Shown: in pieces, positions 35,128-45,673 of the stretch | Layout: each line of letters begins with the position of its first letter | Numbering within the stretch: position 1 is the stretch's first letter | Assembly (NCBI RefSeq): GCF_010183535.1 | Contig: NC_071331.1 | Span: forward strand, 18,166,001 to 18,230,000 | Direction: 5' to 3' | Length of the DNA: 64,000 bases | Source of the DNA: Caenorhabditis remanei | Taxonomy: Eukaryota; Nematoda; Chromadorea; Rhabditida; Rhabditidae | Program-made: the position numbers and the translations under genes | Notes under the pieces: model-generated | Database searches by the model: none | Told to the model about the DNA's origin: nothing | Seen by the model: the letters and a program-made list of their open reading frames with translations, nothing else

Positions 35128-36563
35128 ATGAATCTCGAAGAAGTTTTATCATCAACTGTAAAGAAATATTTTGAATCTGACTCATTCAAAATTTTGTTGA
35201 CTGGAACTATTAAAGAATTTATGGAAACTGTAACCAAACGAATGGATATACTTGAATTAAGTTTGAGAAACTTGGAAGATCAATTGAAACTTCAAGAAGA
35301 ATTGAAATTGGCAGCTGAAAATCGTGAGTTACTCTTCTTTTTTTAGAGAGAATTCTTTGTATTGACTGTTTTTCCAGCAACTCCAATAATTGAATTGGAA
35401 ATGAATCTTGGCCTGAAGTTATTGAAACAGTCAGATACTTCCGACCCGTTCGTAGTATCCCCAGTGTCAATTATCAGTGGGGTTCATCCATTTTTCAAAT
35501 GTGCCACCCCAGAAATTCGTTTGAGAATGGCAAAGTTGATCTTGGAGGGAGGGACTGTTGACGCCATGACTGAATACTTTATTGATCTACTGAGTGTTTT
35601 TCGAGCTACCGTAGACTATTCTGAAATAGTGAATTTAGAAGGACCATCTGATCCAACAATACAATATTTGTATAGGTAACCAAGCAATCGTTCGATCTTT
35701 TAGAAAAATGAATACGTTTCAGAGGAGGAAATCATGGATTAACGAAGAACGTTTTCGATGATTTTTTATCAATGAAAATGAAATTTTTGGAAATTGAATC
35801 TTCTGCTGAAAGTTGCGAGTCGACACTCCTCAACAATCTTTCATGTTCTGCTTTGTTCAATCACTGGTTTCATAGGTTCGGAACATTTAAAGGAAAATTT
35901 CACAACTCCCCGGACAGTGAACGAGATGTTGAGTATATGTTATGGGATGACTATAGACATTTCTATTCGGAAAATGATGATTTTCAAATGGTTCAACTTA
36001 ACATGAGACGATGGGTTAAACTGACTATATTCGTTCCGAAAACTCGATTTGGATTGGCTAATATTCTGAAGAATCTTACATATTGTGAACAGTTTTCTTG
36101 GTTGATAAAGAAAAAGAAGCTAGCTTTTGTAGATGTAAGAAACGTTGTGACTCTTCCGATGTGAAAAATATTCTGATTTCAGATATCTGTCCCTAAAATG
36201 AAAATCAATACGGAAATACAACTAAAAGGTCTCATGACATCCCTTGGAGCTGATAAAAATGTATACAAAGAAGTCACCGAGACAGTGATGGAATCCGATG
36301 AAGATATCACATCTCTCATACACAGATCCCAGTTCGAAGTAAGTTAATTTTCTAGAGATGTGGTCTAAAACAAGATGAATTTTTAGCTCAATGAAAAAGA
36401 AGATGACGAGGCTGAATACGATTATGGTGTTTTAGAGTGCTACCAACCCTTCAATCCTAAGTTTAAGTTTTTCGAACAAAAAATAGAAGTGAAAGCAGAT
36501 CACCCATTTCTATTCATGTATCTTAAGGATAATCATGTACTCTTCTTTGGTTGTTATCAATGA
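35128..36563 (+). CDS. Coiled-coil serpin-like protein A (intact)
   Basis: Five exons: 35128-35323, 35378-35675, 35723-36134, 36183-36338, 36387-36563; 412 residues. Exon 1 encodes a heptad-rich helix (ILELSLRNLEDQLKLQEEL). Exons 2-5 give a serpin fold: FVVSPVSIISGVHPFF (helix B), FNHWFHRFGTFKGKF, YSENDDFQMVQL, TIFVPKTRFGL, VDISVPKMKIN, IHRSQFELNE, then ADHPFLFMYLKDNHVLFFG (s4B/s5B end). The hinge that is small-residue in inhibitors is acidic here (NEKEDDEAEYDYG), so I predict no protease inhibition. No signal peptide: intracellular. The start ATG spans the junction of the hAT element's target duplication. Confidence 0.8.
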
Positions 36564-36636
36564 CTTTTAATTTCAATATGTTAATAAATTCCCAATTCTG
36601 TATTGTATGTATAGTAAAACGGTTAAATGTACATTC

Positions 36637-36665
36637 CCCCGTCGGCAACCGTTCCGCATAGTCGC
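36637..36665 (+). promoter_or_regulatory. Serpin-family promoter block upstream of B
   Basis: CGTCGGCAACCGTTCCGCAT with preceding TATTGTATGTATAGTA...GGTTAAA, then a pyrimidine tract and CTTGTATTCATTGATTTT before the ATG. The same order recurs ahead of C (~38,250), D (~45,590), E (~46,970) and F (minus, ~50,000). Confidence 0.55.
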
Positions 36666-36744
36666 CTTTCTCTTTCTCCCCCTCTCTTCCTCTTATTACT
36701 TTTACCCTTTTTCTTGTATTCATTGATTTTCTACTTGTGAAATA

Positions 36745-38174
36745 ATGGAGAATGAAGATGTTTTATCGTCATCTGTGAGAAAATATTTCGAATCTGACTC
36801 ATTCAAAATTATGCTGACTGGAACTGTTAAAGAATGTATGGAAACTGTTACCAAACGAATGAATAGACTTGAATTAAGTTTGAGAAATTTGGAAGATCAA
36901 TTGAAACTTCAGGAAGAATTGAAATTGGCAGCAGAAAATCGTGAGTTACTCTTCTTTTTTTAGAGAGAATTCTTTGTATTGACTGTTTTTCCAGCAACAC
37001 CAATAATTGAATTGGAAATGAATCTTGGCCTGAAGTTATTGAAACAGTCAGATACTTCCAATCCGTTCGTAGTATCCCCAGTGTCAATTATCAGTGGGGT
37101 TCATCCATTTTTCAAATGTGCCACCCCAGAAATTCGTTTGAGAATGGCAAAGTTGATTTTGGAAGGAGGCACTCCGGATGATTTAACCGAGTATTTCATT
37201 GATCTATTGAGCGTTCTTCGAGCTACCGTTCACTTTTCTGAAATAGTGAATTTAGAAGGACCATCTGATCCAACAATACAATATTTGTACAGGTAATCAA
37301 TCAATCGTTCGATCTTTCAGAAAAATTAATACGTTTCAGAGGAGGAAATCATGGATTAACGAAGAATGTTTTCGATGATTTTTTATTGATGAAACTGAAA
37401 TTTTTGGAAATTGAATCTTCTGCTGAAAGCCGTGATTTTTCACTCCTCAACACTTTTTCATGTTCCGCTCTGTTCAATCACTGGTTTCATAGATTCTCAG
37501 CATTTGAAGGGAAATTTCACGATTCTCCGGACAGCCAAAGAGATGTTGAATACATGTTATGGCCAAATCATAGACACTTCTTTTCGGAAAATGATGAGTT
37601 TCAAATGGTTCAAATTAACCTGAGACAGTGCGTTACCATGAATGTATTCGTTCCAAAAACTCGATTTGGATTGACGAGTATTCTGAAGAATCTGAGAGAC
37701 TGTGAGCAATTTTCTAAATTGATAAAGAAAACAAAACTGGTTTATGTAGATGTAAGAAATGACATAGTTTTTTTATTGGAAAGAAGTCATTTAAATTTCA
37801 GATATCTGTTCCAAAACTCAAAATGAATACTGAAGTAAAACTAGAAGGTCTCATGACATCCTTTGGAGCTGATAAAAATTTATACAAAGAAGTAACGAAG
37901 ACAGTTATGGAATCCGATGAAAAAATTACTTCTTTCATACATAGATCACAGTTTGAAGTGAGTTAACTTTCAGAGATGTGTCTAAAATAAGATTAATTTT
38001 CAGTTGGATGAAAAAGAAGATGACGAGACTGAATACGATTATGGTGTTTTAGAATGTTACCGACCCTTAAATCCTATTTTTTTCGAACAAAAAGTAGAAG
38101 TCAAAGCAGATCACCCATTTCTATTCATGTATCTCAAGGATAATCATGTACTCTTCTTTGGTTGTTATCAATGA
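36745..38174 (+). CDS. Coiled-coil serpin-like protein B (intact)
   Basis: Five exons: 36745-36940, 36995-37292, 37340-37751, 37802-37957, 38004-38174; 410 residues. Tandem paralogue of A with the same intron positions and very similar exons 1-2. The N-terminal helix (MNRLELSLRNLEDQLKLQEE) precedes FVVSPVSIISGVHPFF, MNVFVPKTRFGL, VDISVPKLKMN, FIHRSQFELDE and ADHPFLFMYLKDNHVLFFG. The hinge region is acidic (DEKEDDETEYDYG). No signal peptide. Differences from A cluster in exon 3 and the loop before ADHPF (YRPLNPIFFEQ is shortened), the part that forms the reactive loop in true serpins. Confidence 0.82.
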
Positions 38175-38354
38175 TTTTTAATTTCAATATGTTAATGAAT
38201 TCTCAATTCTGTATTGTATGTATAGTAGAAAGGTTGAATGTGCGTTCCCCGTCGGCAACCGTTCCGCATAGTCGCCTTTCTCTTTCTCCCCCTCTCTTCC
38301 TCTTATTACTTTTACCCTTTTTCTTGTATTCATTGATTTTCTACTTGTGAAATA

Positions 38355-39770
38355 ATGGAGAATGGAGATGTTTTATCGTCTTTAGTGAGCAAGTATTATG
38401 AATCTGACATGTTCAAAATTATGCTGAAGTCTACTATCAAAGAGTGCATGAAACCTCTCAATGAAAAAGTAAAGTCACTTGAATCAAGATTGCGAGATTT
38501 AGAAGATAAATTGAAAGTTCAAAAAGAACAGGAAGAAAAAATGCGTGAGGTACAATTTTTGAGAAAAAAAATCATAAAATTGTTTCAGCAACGGCTAAAT
38601 CTGAATTAGAAATAAGTCTAGCAATACATTTGATGACAGGAATCGACACTTCCGAATCTTTTATCATTTCTCCAGTGTCAATTATCCTTGCAATTCATCC
38701 ATTTTTCAAATCTGCTTCTCCGCAACTTCGACTGAAATGGGCAAAGCTGCTTTTGGAAGGAGGCACTCCAGATGACATGACTGAATACTTTGTTGATCTT
38801 CTGAGTGTTCTAAGAGCTTCAGTTTTGAGGTATGAAATAAGAAGAAGAGATGGAAAGGAAAATGACCCAACGATACAACATTTATACAGGTAGGTCAGTT
38901 TTCTTTACAAGTAAACTTTATTCGATTTCAGAAACGAGGGGTATCATGCACTAGAGGAAAGTGTCTTCAAAGATTTTCTATCAACAAAACTGAAATTTAT
39001 CGAACTTGAATCAGATGAGATGATTGTCAATTCGATAAACTACAATTCGATGAAATGATTCATACATTTTTCCATTCGAAACGAACTTTTTATAGTACTG
39101 AAAGTTCTCCCCAAACTATGGGTTTTATGGAATGGTGTGCATATCAACATCATTTTTCGGAAGATGATACGTTTCGAATGGTAGGAATCCAGATGAGAAA
39201 ACACATTTCATTGCACATTTTTCTACCGAAAATTCGATTTGGACTGAGAAACGCTTTGAAGATTCAGAAGAATGGAGAAAAACTTTATAAGTTGATCAGC
39301 ACTGCCGAGAAGAAATATGTCAATGTAAAAGCTTTCTCAATTTTAAATGGGAAAATCTTTTATTTCCAGATTGCGCTTCCAAGATTCAATATAAATACGG
39401 AAACCGATTTGGCGAGTTTTATGAAATCAATAGGAATCGAGAAAGAGTTATATGATACCATCTCAGAAAAAGTTTATAGAAACATTCCATCTTTTGTTCA
39501 CAAATCTCAATTTGAGGTGAGTTCAAATAAGGGTTGAATAAAACTTGGTGAAAATTCTTTATTCAGCTGACCTATCAGAAGTACAATATGGAGGAAATAC
39601 TATACAATGATGACTATGTAGTCGATAGGGACTACACTGGAGTAGTCTATGATGGTGCTCCTTATTGCGTCTATTTCCATGGTCCAAAACTCGAGTTTCT
39701 AGCTGACCATCCATTCTTATTCATACTTGTGAAGGATTCTCATGTGGTGTATTTTGGTTGTTATCAATGA
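38355..39770 (+). pseudogene. Coiled-coil serpin-like C, frameshifted in exon 3
   Basis: Exons 38355-38544, 38589-38889, ~38932-39329, ~39371-39516, ~39568-39770. Exon 1 gives a clear coiled coil (VKSLESRLRDLEDKLKVQ) and exon 2 FIISPVSIILAIHPFF. In exon 3 the frame stops at TGA ~39056 (NSINYNSMK*), while the next frame immediately resumes family sequence (HTFFHSKRTFYSTESSP... IFLPKIRFGL). Compared with E/F, four bases are missing at ~39,045. Exons 4-5 are intact (IALPRFNINTETDL; ADHPFLFILVKDSHVVYFG). Either a recent pseudogene or an assembly error. Family branch like D-F in exons 3-5. Confidence 0.7.
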
Positions 39771-40291
39771 ATCAAATTGTATTTTCAGATAGTTGCATTT
39801 TCGTTAGCTTGAACAGTAATGAGTTAAATACATATAAAATGTTGCTTTGGGTGTATTATTTGACCACGTTTTCAGTTTACGGTGACCGCACAGCCTTGTT
39901 CTTTGAGTTTAGTCATCCAATGGAAGAATTGGTAATTAAAAACAGCTTTGAATAGATAGGTCACCAAAGATATCAAACATTCAAAACAAAAATGCAAATA
40001 ATTTGCCCTGCTCCGGTCTCAACTAACTAAAAGTTTACAGCAAATCCCATTTTTAGATGGAGAAAATCTGTCATTTTAGCAAAACTTTTATTCGGTTGAG
40101 CATTTTTGAAAAATAAGAAAAACCCATTCTAAAGGAGTCTAGTAACCAGAGTATTTTCAATAAAAAAATTGGATAACAAATGGCAAAGCTAATAAAGACC
40201 TTAAGAACAAATCTGGATCTCGGTAGAATTATTGTAGAATTATTGAGAATCAAGAATTTACATGGAATCTTTAATAAATAATAAATCAGAG
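39771..40291. other. Gap between serpin C and the unrecognised helical gene
   Basis: AT-rich. Nothing recognised; probably 3' UTRs of two convergent genes. Confidence 0.4.
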
Positions 40292-43198
40292 CTAATCGTC
40301 GTTGAAATTATCTTTTTCCAATTCGTTCTTCTTCTCTTCGGTTAAATGGTATACCCGAAGCTGTTGGACAAAGTCATTTGCTTCAAAGAGGGCCCGTTCA
40401 CATCGCGAGCGTTATGGTCGTTTGAAAAGAACGACGAATGACAACTGAAACAAATAATAGAAATGTGTTGTGGCGTGAACTAGCATGACCTAGCCTAGTG
40501 AACGTCCAACCCCGAGGTCACACGTGGCAAGAAGATCTGCCTATATAAGATGTAGAGAACTCTTAGTTGTTGATTCTCACCATGTAAATAAATGGTTTTA
40601 TAATTCCCTTCTCCTCCACCAAAGGACATAACAGTGGCGATCAGGATGAGATCAACGAACCGACGCTCCGGGGACGCGCATGCCGGACGGGACCGTTGAC
40701 TGGTGCGCACGGAGAAGGCCGAAGAAAAGAGATCCCGGTGGACAACATCGACAACAAACCAGCGGTAAGAAGGGTTGGAGAGTGACGAGCTCGAGATCAT
40801 GGGATCACCCGGAAGGAAGACACCGTTGAAGAACCAGCAGCAGCAGCACCGAGTGAAGATGGATCGAGGTACTCGTGTTCAACGATTTCGAATGGTAGAT
40901 TTCGTGTGGAAGCTGTGAGATGCATAGCGAAATGACATCTGCTGAAGATCGTTGGCTGAAGATCAGAAGATCGAAGCCATGATGCGGACATGGGTCCAAA
41001 AGAAGAAATGCTGTGGAGTCTAGGCAGCGGCTGTCGTGGAAGAACCGAAGATGCAAGACAGTAGACAAACGAACTTTCATTAAAGAAAGGGAGGTGTTGT
41101 GGCGTGAACTAGCATGACCTAGCCTAGTGAACGTCCAACCCCGAGGTCACACGTGGCAAGAAGATCTGCCTATATAAGATGTAGAGAACTCTTAGTTGTT
41201 GATTCTCACCATGTAAATAAATGGTTTTATAATTCCCTTCTCCTCCACCAAAGGACATAACAAAATGGAAAACAAATTTTCTACAGGGTGGCGCAGAATT
41301 ACCCGCACCAAACTTTGATGCCATAAAGCAAGGAAATTGACGCAATTCTGGTGCGCGTATTATTTAAATTTTTGTTAATCATATTATGTTTTATCATTCT
41401 GCCAAAATTCAGATCGGTCGGTTTTGTTTTAGGTAAATGGCATCGCCGAGTCCACATCGCTCTTCCATTTTGAACCTTTTCAAAGCAGGAGTCGCTCCGG
41501 TTGACATCATTAAACGGCTCGGAGTCCCAAGTGGAACCGTGTATGACTCGATTTCTCGTTTCAAAAAGCTCGGCACGTTCTTGGAAAGACGTGGGAGAGG
41601 GAGAAAAGCAACTGTCGTCACTCCAGATCGGATCAAAGCTGTGAAAGAGAGAATCAGAAGAAGTGCACATCGGAGCATCAGAAAGATGGCAAAAGGTATG
41701 AAAATTAGTCGGCGTTTGTTGGGAAGGATTGTCAAAAACAAGCTGAAGCTTACCTGTAATCGTGTAAGAAAAGCGGTCATTCTGTCGGAAGCTACAACCA
41801 AGAAACGACTCGAAAGATCGAAAAAGCTTCTTCAGCGCACGCGCAATGGTGAACACTTGGTTACGGTGTTCTCTGACGAGCAGCTGTTCACGGTACAGGC
41901 TGAATTCAACCCTCAAAATCATCGAGTACTTGCTGAGACCTCTGAGGAAGCTTTTGCCAGCGGAAAGACGATTCATCAAGCCTCTCATCCCGCTAGTGTG
42001 ATGGTTTTTGGAGCAGTGTGTGCTGATGGCAAGTCACCATTGCTTTTTGTCGATCAAGGAGTCAAAATCAACAAGGAAGTCTACATTTTGCAGATTTTAG
42101 AAAAGATATTTCTTCCCTGGGTTCAGAAGTACATACATGGACGTCACTGGGTGTTCTAACAAGACGGTGCTCCCGCACACACAGCCAAGTTGTCGCAACA
42201 GTGGTGCAAGACTCATTTGTCTGCGTTCATCCCCAAGGACAAATGGCCCCCGTCCTCGCCAGACCTCAATCATTTGGGCTACTTCTTTTGAGGGTTTTGC
42301 AAAACAAGGTCAACGCTAAACCCTACTCAAGTATCGAGGCTCTGAAGAAAACCCTGCTCAAGGAATGGGACGCTTTGTCGCCAGAGTACCTGCGTGCAAC
42401 CATCGATGCCTACCCTAGACGTCTTCGTGCTGTCATCGAAAAGAGAGGAGGCCGGATGGAACAAGATTAGCTGATAATTGTTGATATGGTCATGAATAAA
42501 CTCTTTGTTGATTCCCATGGTTCTCTGACTTTTACTTTTTTAGATATAGCACTTATAGCTTGTGCGGGTAATTCTGCGCCACCCTGTACACTTACGCTTC
42601 GAAAACAGCAAACTGATTCCCGATTTTGCGAGAAAGAGCCCTCAAGAAGGTTTTTTTTTCGTTGAGCAAATGTAGCTTTACTTTCAGTTGGCGAGTCGTA
42701 ATGAACTCTGAAAAAGAATACATTGCATAGATAATAAGAAATAAAATTACCATGGACGGCGAGTGAGGCACAACACCAGATCATTTCACATGCGAGCCGA
42801 TAGTCTCCAATTTTTGTAAAGAGTTTAGATAACGTCAGCATATTCTCCGGAGTGTGTTTTTGATCTCGGTTTATGATATTCTGAAATAATAAATAATAGT
42901 TTAATAGTTTCAAAAAACCACTTACTTCACAAAGCGAGTTCAAGCATTCCTGCGTGAGGGGTTCTGCTTCGTTCCCTTGGTTCTCCATAAGTTTCTGAAA
43001 TGCACAGAAGCATTATATAATATATAAACCAACCTCAAAGAATGTGTCGTTGTTCTCATACTTGTTCAAAACATGTCGCAGTGTGTTTTCCATTTCTTGT
43101 ACTTCATCGCTGCTATAGATACTTTGATTCTTGAACAGACGATCGAGCGTAGCTTTTTCGAGCAACTGTTTGAGTCGTGGATCGTGGCGCCAGTTCAT
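40292..43198 (-). CDS. Unrecognised helical (TPR/PCI-like) protein with TE-filled intron
   Basis: Exons 43198-43034, 42994-42926, 42880-42751, 42707-42596, then 40444-40292 beyond a 2.15 kb intron holding a TRIM and a mariner. Phases of the first four agree. The sequence is helical (RLKQLLEKATLDRLF; MLTLSKLFTKIGDYRLACEM; KTFLRALSRKIGNQFAVFEA). In the last exon the frame set by splicing ends at TAA 40342, but the neighbouring frame reads CERALFEANDFVQQLRVYHL and ends in an acidic tail at TAG 40292, so a 1-nt indel near 40,402 is suspected. The ATG follows TTACAG. The family is unknown; it may be decaying. Confidence 0.5.
40466..40633. repeat. 5' LTR of the TRIM
   Basis: 168 bp, TG...CA ends, identical by eye to 41095-41262. 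Confidence 0.9.
41095..41262. repeat. 3' LTR of the TRIM
   Basis: 168 bp copy of the 5' LTR, followed by the AAATG duplication. Confidence 0.9.
41284..42586. mobile_element. Tc1/mariner-superfamily transposon
   Basis: 1303 bp, TA on both sides, ~25 bp terminal inverted repeats CAGGGTGGCGCAGAATTACC. It encodes one broken transposase on the plus strand and sits 21 bp right of the TRIM, in the same intron of a minus-strand gene. Confidence 0.92.
41437..42470 (+). pseudogene. Mariner-type transposase, inactivated
   Basis: N-terminal paired-like HTH (FKAGVAPVDIIKRLGVPSGT) and a second HTH, then the DDE/D core: VTVFSDEQLF (first Asp), a GVKINKE segment, and QDGAPAH after the stop (second Asp). 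Lesions: TAA at 42157-42159, where a Gln codon is usual just before QDGAPAH; a third-acid region reading SSPDLNHLGYFF with Gly where the family has an acid; and a TGA/frameshift near 42288, after which the C-terminus continues in another frame (VLQNKVNAKPYSSIEALKKT). Not functional. Confidence 0.88.
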
Positions 43199-43329
43199 CC
43201 TGTAATACTGAGTTAATGAAGCTTGAATTCTGTAAATATATCCGTTCAATTAGAGAGAGAGATAAAGAGTGTGTGTGAAAGAGGGAGAGAGAGAGAGAGA
43301 GAGATTTGCGAGATTGTTGTGTTGTGTAC

Positions 43330-45410
43330 TTTTGTATTCTCGTGGACTAGATTGGCTTGTTCTTTTGGTTTATTGTCTATTTTGATACTGAGAATTTAAA
43401 AAGTTCAATTACGGTCTATTTTCATTAAGAGAGGCTGAAAAAGAAAATGAATCAGAAGAATAAGTTCTGATTCTAACGAAATCAGGAGCTTGTTGAACAG
43501 AAAGAATACATCAATAGAAGAGATACGAAGGAGTATGCAAATACGCTCTATTAATAATGGTGAGATTCAAATGGTCCCCCCTAGCAAACAGCGGGTGAAG
43601 TGGACACCTCTTTCTCTGATCGATTTTCTGGTAGCTAAGCTAATTCTTTGACATTGGCTGAGCCAAGTAAATTTCATTTTGTTCATTTAGGTTGCTAATG
43701 AATTTTAACTGCTGAAAATATCAAATAAAATGGATCAAACATCATTTGGAAGAGATTGCGAGTCAGCATATGGTTCAGAAGTATCTTCAAATGCCACATT
43801 CAAACTTCAGAAAGATAGATTTCAAATTGAAGAATCGGGAACAAAAAAGGAAATATGGTAAGTCTGGAATCATTTTAAATTTGAAAAACAAAGAATATTC
43901 AGGTATGAATGGATCAGAAATAGACTTCGTCATTATATGATTATGGAATTGTTGTTCTCGATTTGTCTCGTTTTGATTCTATGGAAACAATACCATATTT
44001 CATCTCAGAACGATAAAACTCTTGAATTGGTAATGGAATATCAAACAGAAACAGATTTATGATTGAGTTGCTTTCAGATTTCAAGTATTCAATCGGAATT
44101 CCGAAACTTCAAACTAGATATTGAATCTAATAAAGCTTCCAAACCAACCGACACTATGAATCTGAATGGAGGAAATAAGAAAATAAAAGAATTTGTAGAA
44201 GAAGTGATGAAAGATATCAAGAATCCATCGATTGAAAGAAATCAGAAATCAAAAGAAGATCCGAAACAAGTCATCCAAAATGAAATGAATTCTTCTCCGA
44301 ATAATTCAGTATTTCAAATAAATGCAGCAAGTCTTGTTCTCGGAGCATCAGTTGATTCCAGTCGATCATCCAGTTCTGACAATAATCCATTTTTTGGAAG
44401 AGATCAAAGTGACTATGTATTGATTGATAGATCTGATCCACCATCAGATAAAGCATGGTGTTCAAATGAGGAGAATCCGATTTTGACTATTGATTTGGCA
44501 AAGTATATCAGACCAATTTCAGTGTCTTATCAACACTCGAAATGGTCAGGAATGGTTCCAGATGGTGCCCCGAGCAGATATGATGTCCTTGTGAGTTTAT
44601 TCATTATCTGGGAGAGTATTCAATTCATTTCAATTCATTCAGGCTTGTCTCGATTACTACTGTGACAATCTAGAACCACTTGTCTCGAACTGTGAATATA
44701 GAGCAACTGGAGACAACAAACAAGAACAATTCTGCCCAATTCCATTCAATCAAAATCATTCTTCAATTGGAAAAATTCAATTTCATTTCCGTCAAAATCA
44801 TGGAAATGTCATGAAAACCTGTGCTCACACGATTCGAGTCTACGCAGAGACGAAAGTAGTTCCAAAAGTCAAAGGGAGGACTCTGGAACACGCTGAAACT
44901 TGTTCTAAGCTCACTTATGACTATCATCTTAAATCGTGGATTTACAAAATGGTTTGTTTTCTAAATACTAAACTAGCAACAATTGAAATTGTTTCCAGTT
45001 TGACTTCAAGGATTGCAAGGTACTTTACTCGAATGACTGCTGTGCTGAATGCCCGGAATGCTGTGACGAATGCCTCATTCAAGATATCGACGGTGTCATG
45101 GTTTTTCTCTGCATCTTTATCGCTATCACTCTTATATTCCCTATAGCGATAATAGGAAATTTGCTCTACGAACGAAAATGATCTACCTTAGTTTTGAAAA
45201 GTAATAACTCAGAAAACAAAGCGAATACTGTAAAATACGAATATGTGTTGAATATGGTCATTGGTTAAAAGTTTGTTTTGTAAGCAAAACAAATTTACTA
45301 TAAGATTCTGAGTTATCAATGACTGAAATCCAAAATATATTATGACGTTACTTGTCTGGGTTTATATGTTTAATCCCCATCATTTCCAATAAATTTCTGA
45401 AACATAATGC
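43330..45410. repeat. Right arm of the SUN-gene inverted duplication
   Basis: Mirror of 32,395-34,548. It includes the second SUN gene, its 5' flank and 3' flank up to ...TTTCTGAAACAT. The inner edge is at the GTACTTTTGTATTCTCGTGG segment. Confidence 0.85.
43730..45181 (+). CDS. SUN-domain membrane protein, copy b
   Basis: Five exons: 43730-43857, 43903-44029, 44078-44590, 44643-44951, 44999-45181; 419 residues. Same layout as copy a: N-terminal helix, linker, SUN domain (AASLVLGASVDSS, ENPILTIDLAKYIRP, HGNVMKTCAHTIRVYAE), Cys-rich CCAECPECCDEC and a C-terminal helix (VMVFLCIFIAITLIFPIAII). Exon 1 differs by a short insertion (KDRFQ), and the C-terminal ~30 residues diverge most (ends NLLYERK instead of VWIIDPQ). 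All splice sites are intact. Divergently oriented to copy a across a 9 kb spacer. Confidence 0.75.
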
Positions 45411-45673
45411 GGCATTACAGAAAAAAATAACAAAGTATCAATTTTGGTAGTGCTAAATGATAGCACACAGCTTGAATCGGCCATTTATCCTCCATTTATG
45501 CATACCTCTCTCTCATTTTTTGAGCAAAAAAGTTGCTCCTTTAGCTGAACAGGAACTTATTGTATGCATAGTAGGAAAGTTAACCCCTCGGTGATGACCG
45601 TTCCGTAAAGTTTCTGTCTCCCCGTCCCCTTTTTCTCTTCTTCTTCTTCCTACTGTACTTATTGATTTTATTA
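45182..45673. promoter_or_regulatory. SUN b 3' flank and serpin D promoter
   Basis: The left part mirrors the flank of SUN a; the right part (TATTGTATGCATAGTAGG... GATGACCGTTCCGTAAAG at ~45,555-45,610, then a pyrimidine tract) is the serpin-family promoter block. No gene. Confidence 0.5.

Larger units (their letters stand above)
40466..41262. mobile_element. TRIM-type LTR retroelement, non-autonomous
   Basis: Two identical 168 bp LTRs (40466-40633 and 41095-41262) beginning TGTTGTGG and ending CATAACA flank a 461 bp interior with no protein domain. A 5 bp target duplication AAATG is on both sides. The LTR holds a TATA box (CTATATAAG) and AATAAA. TGGCGATCAGGATGAG right after the 5' LTR is a candidate primer-binding site; AAAGAAAGGGAGG before the 3' LTR is the polypurine tract. 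Identical LTRs imply recent insertion. Confidence 0.92.

Noticed and set aside
42603..42707. Frameshift in exon 4 of the helical gene at the A9 run
   Set aside because: With exon 3 ending in phase 1 the correct frame (EFITTRQLKVK...FAVFEA) runs through without a shift.
43261..43310. GA/CT dinucleotide run as part of a coding exon of the helical gene
   Set aside because: No donor site follows and the mirror copy has ATA at the start position; treated as 5' UTR or flank.
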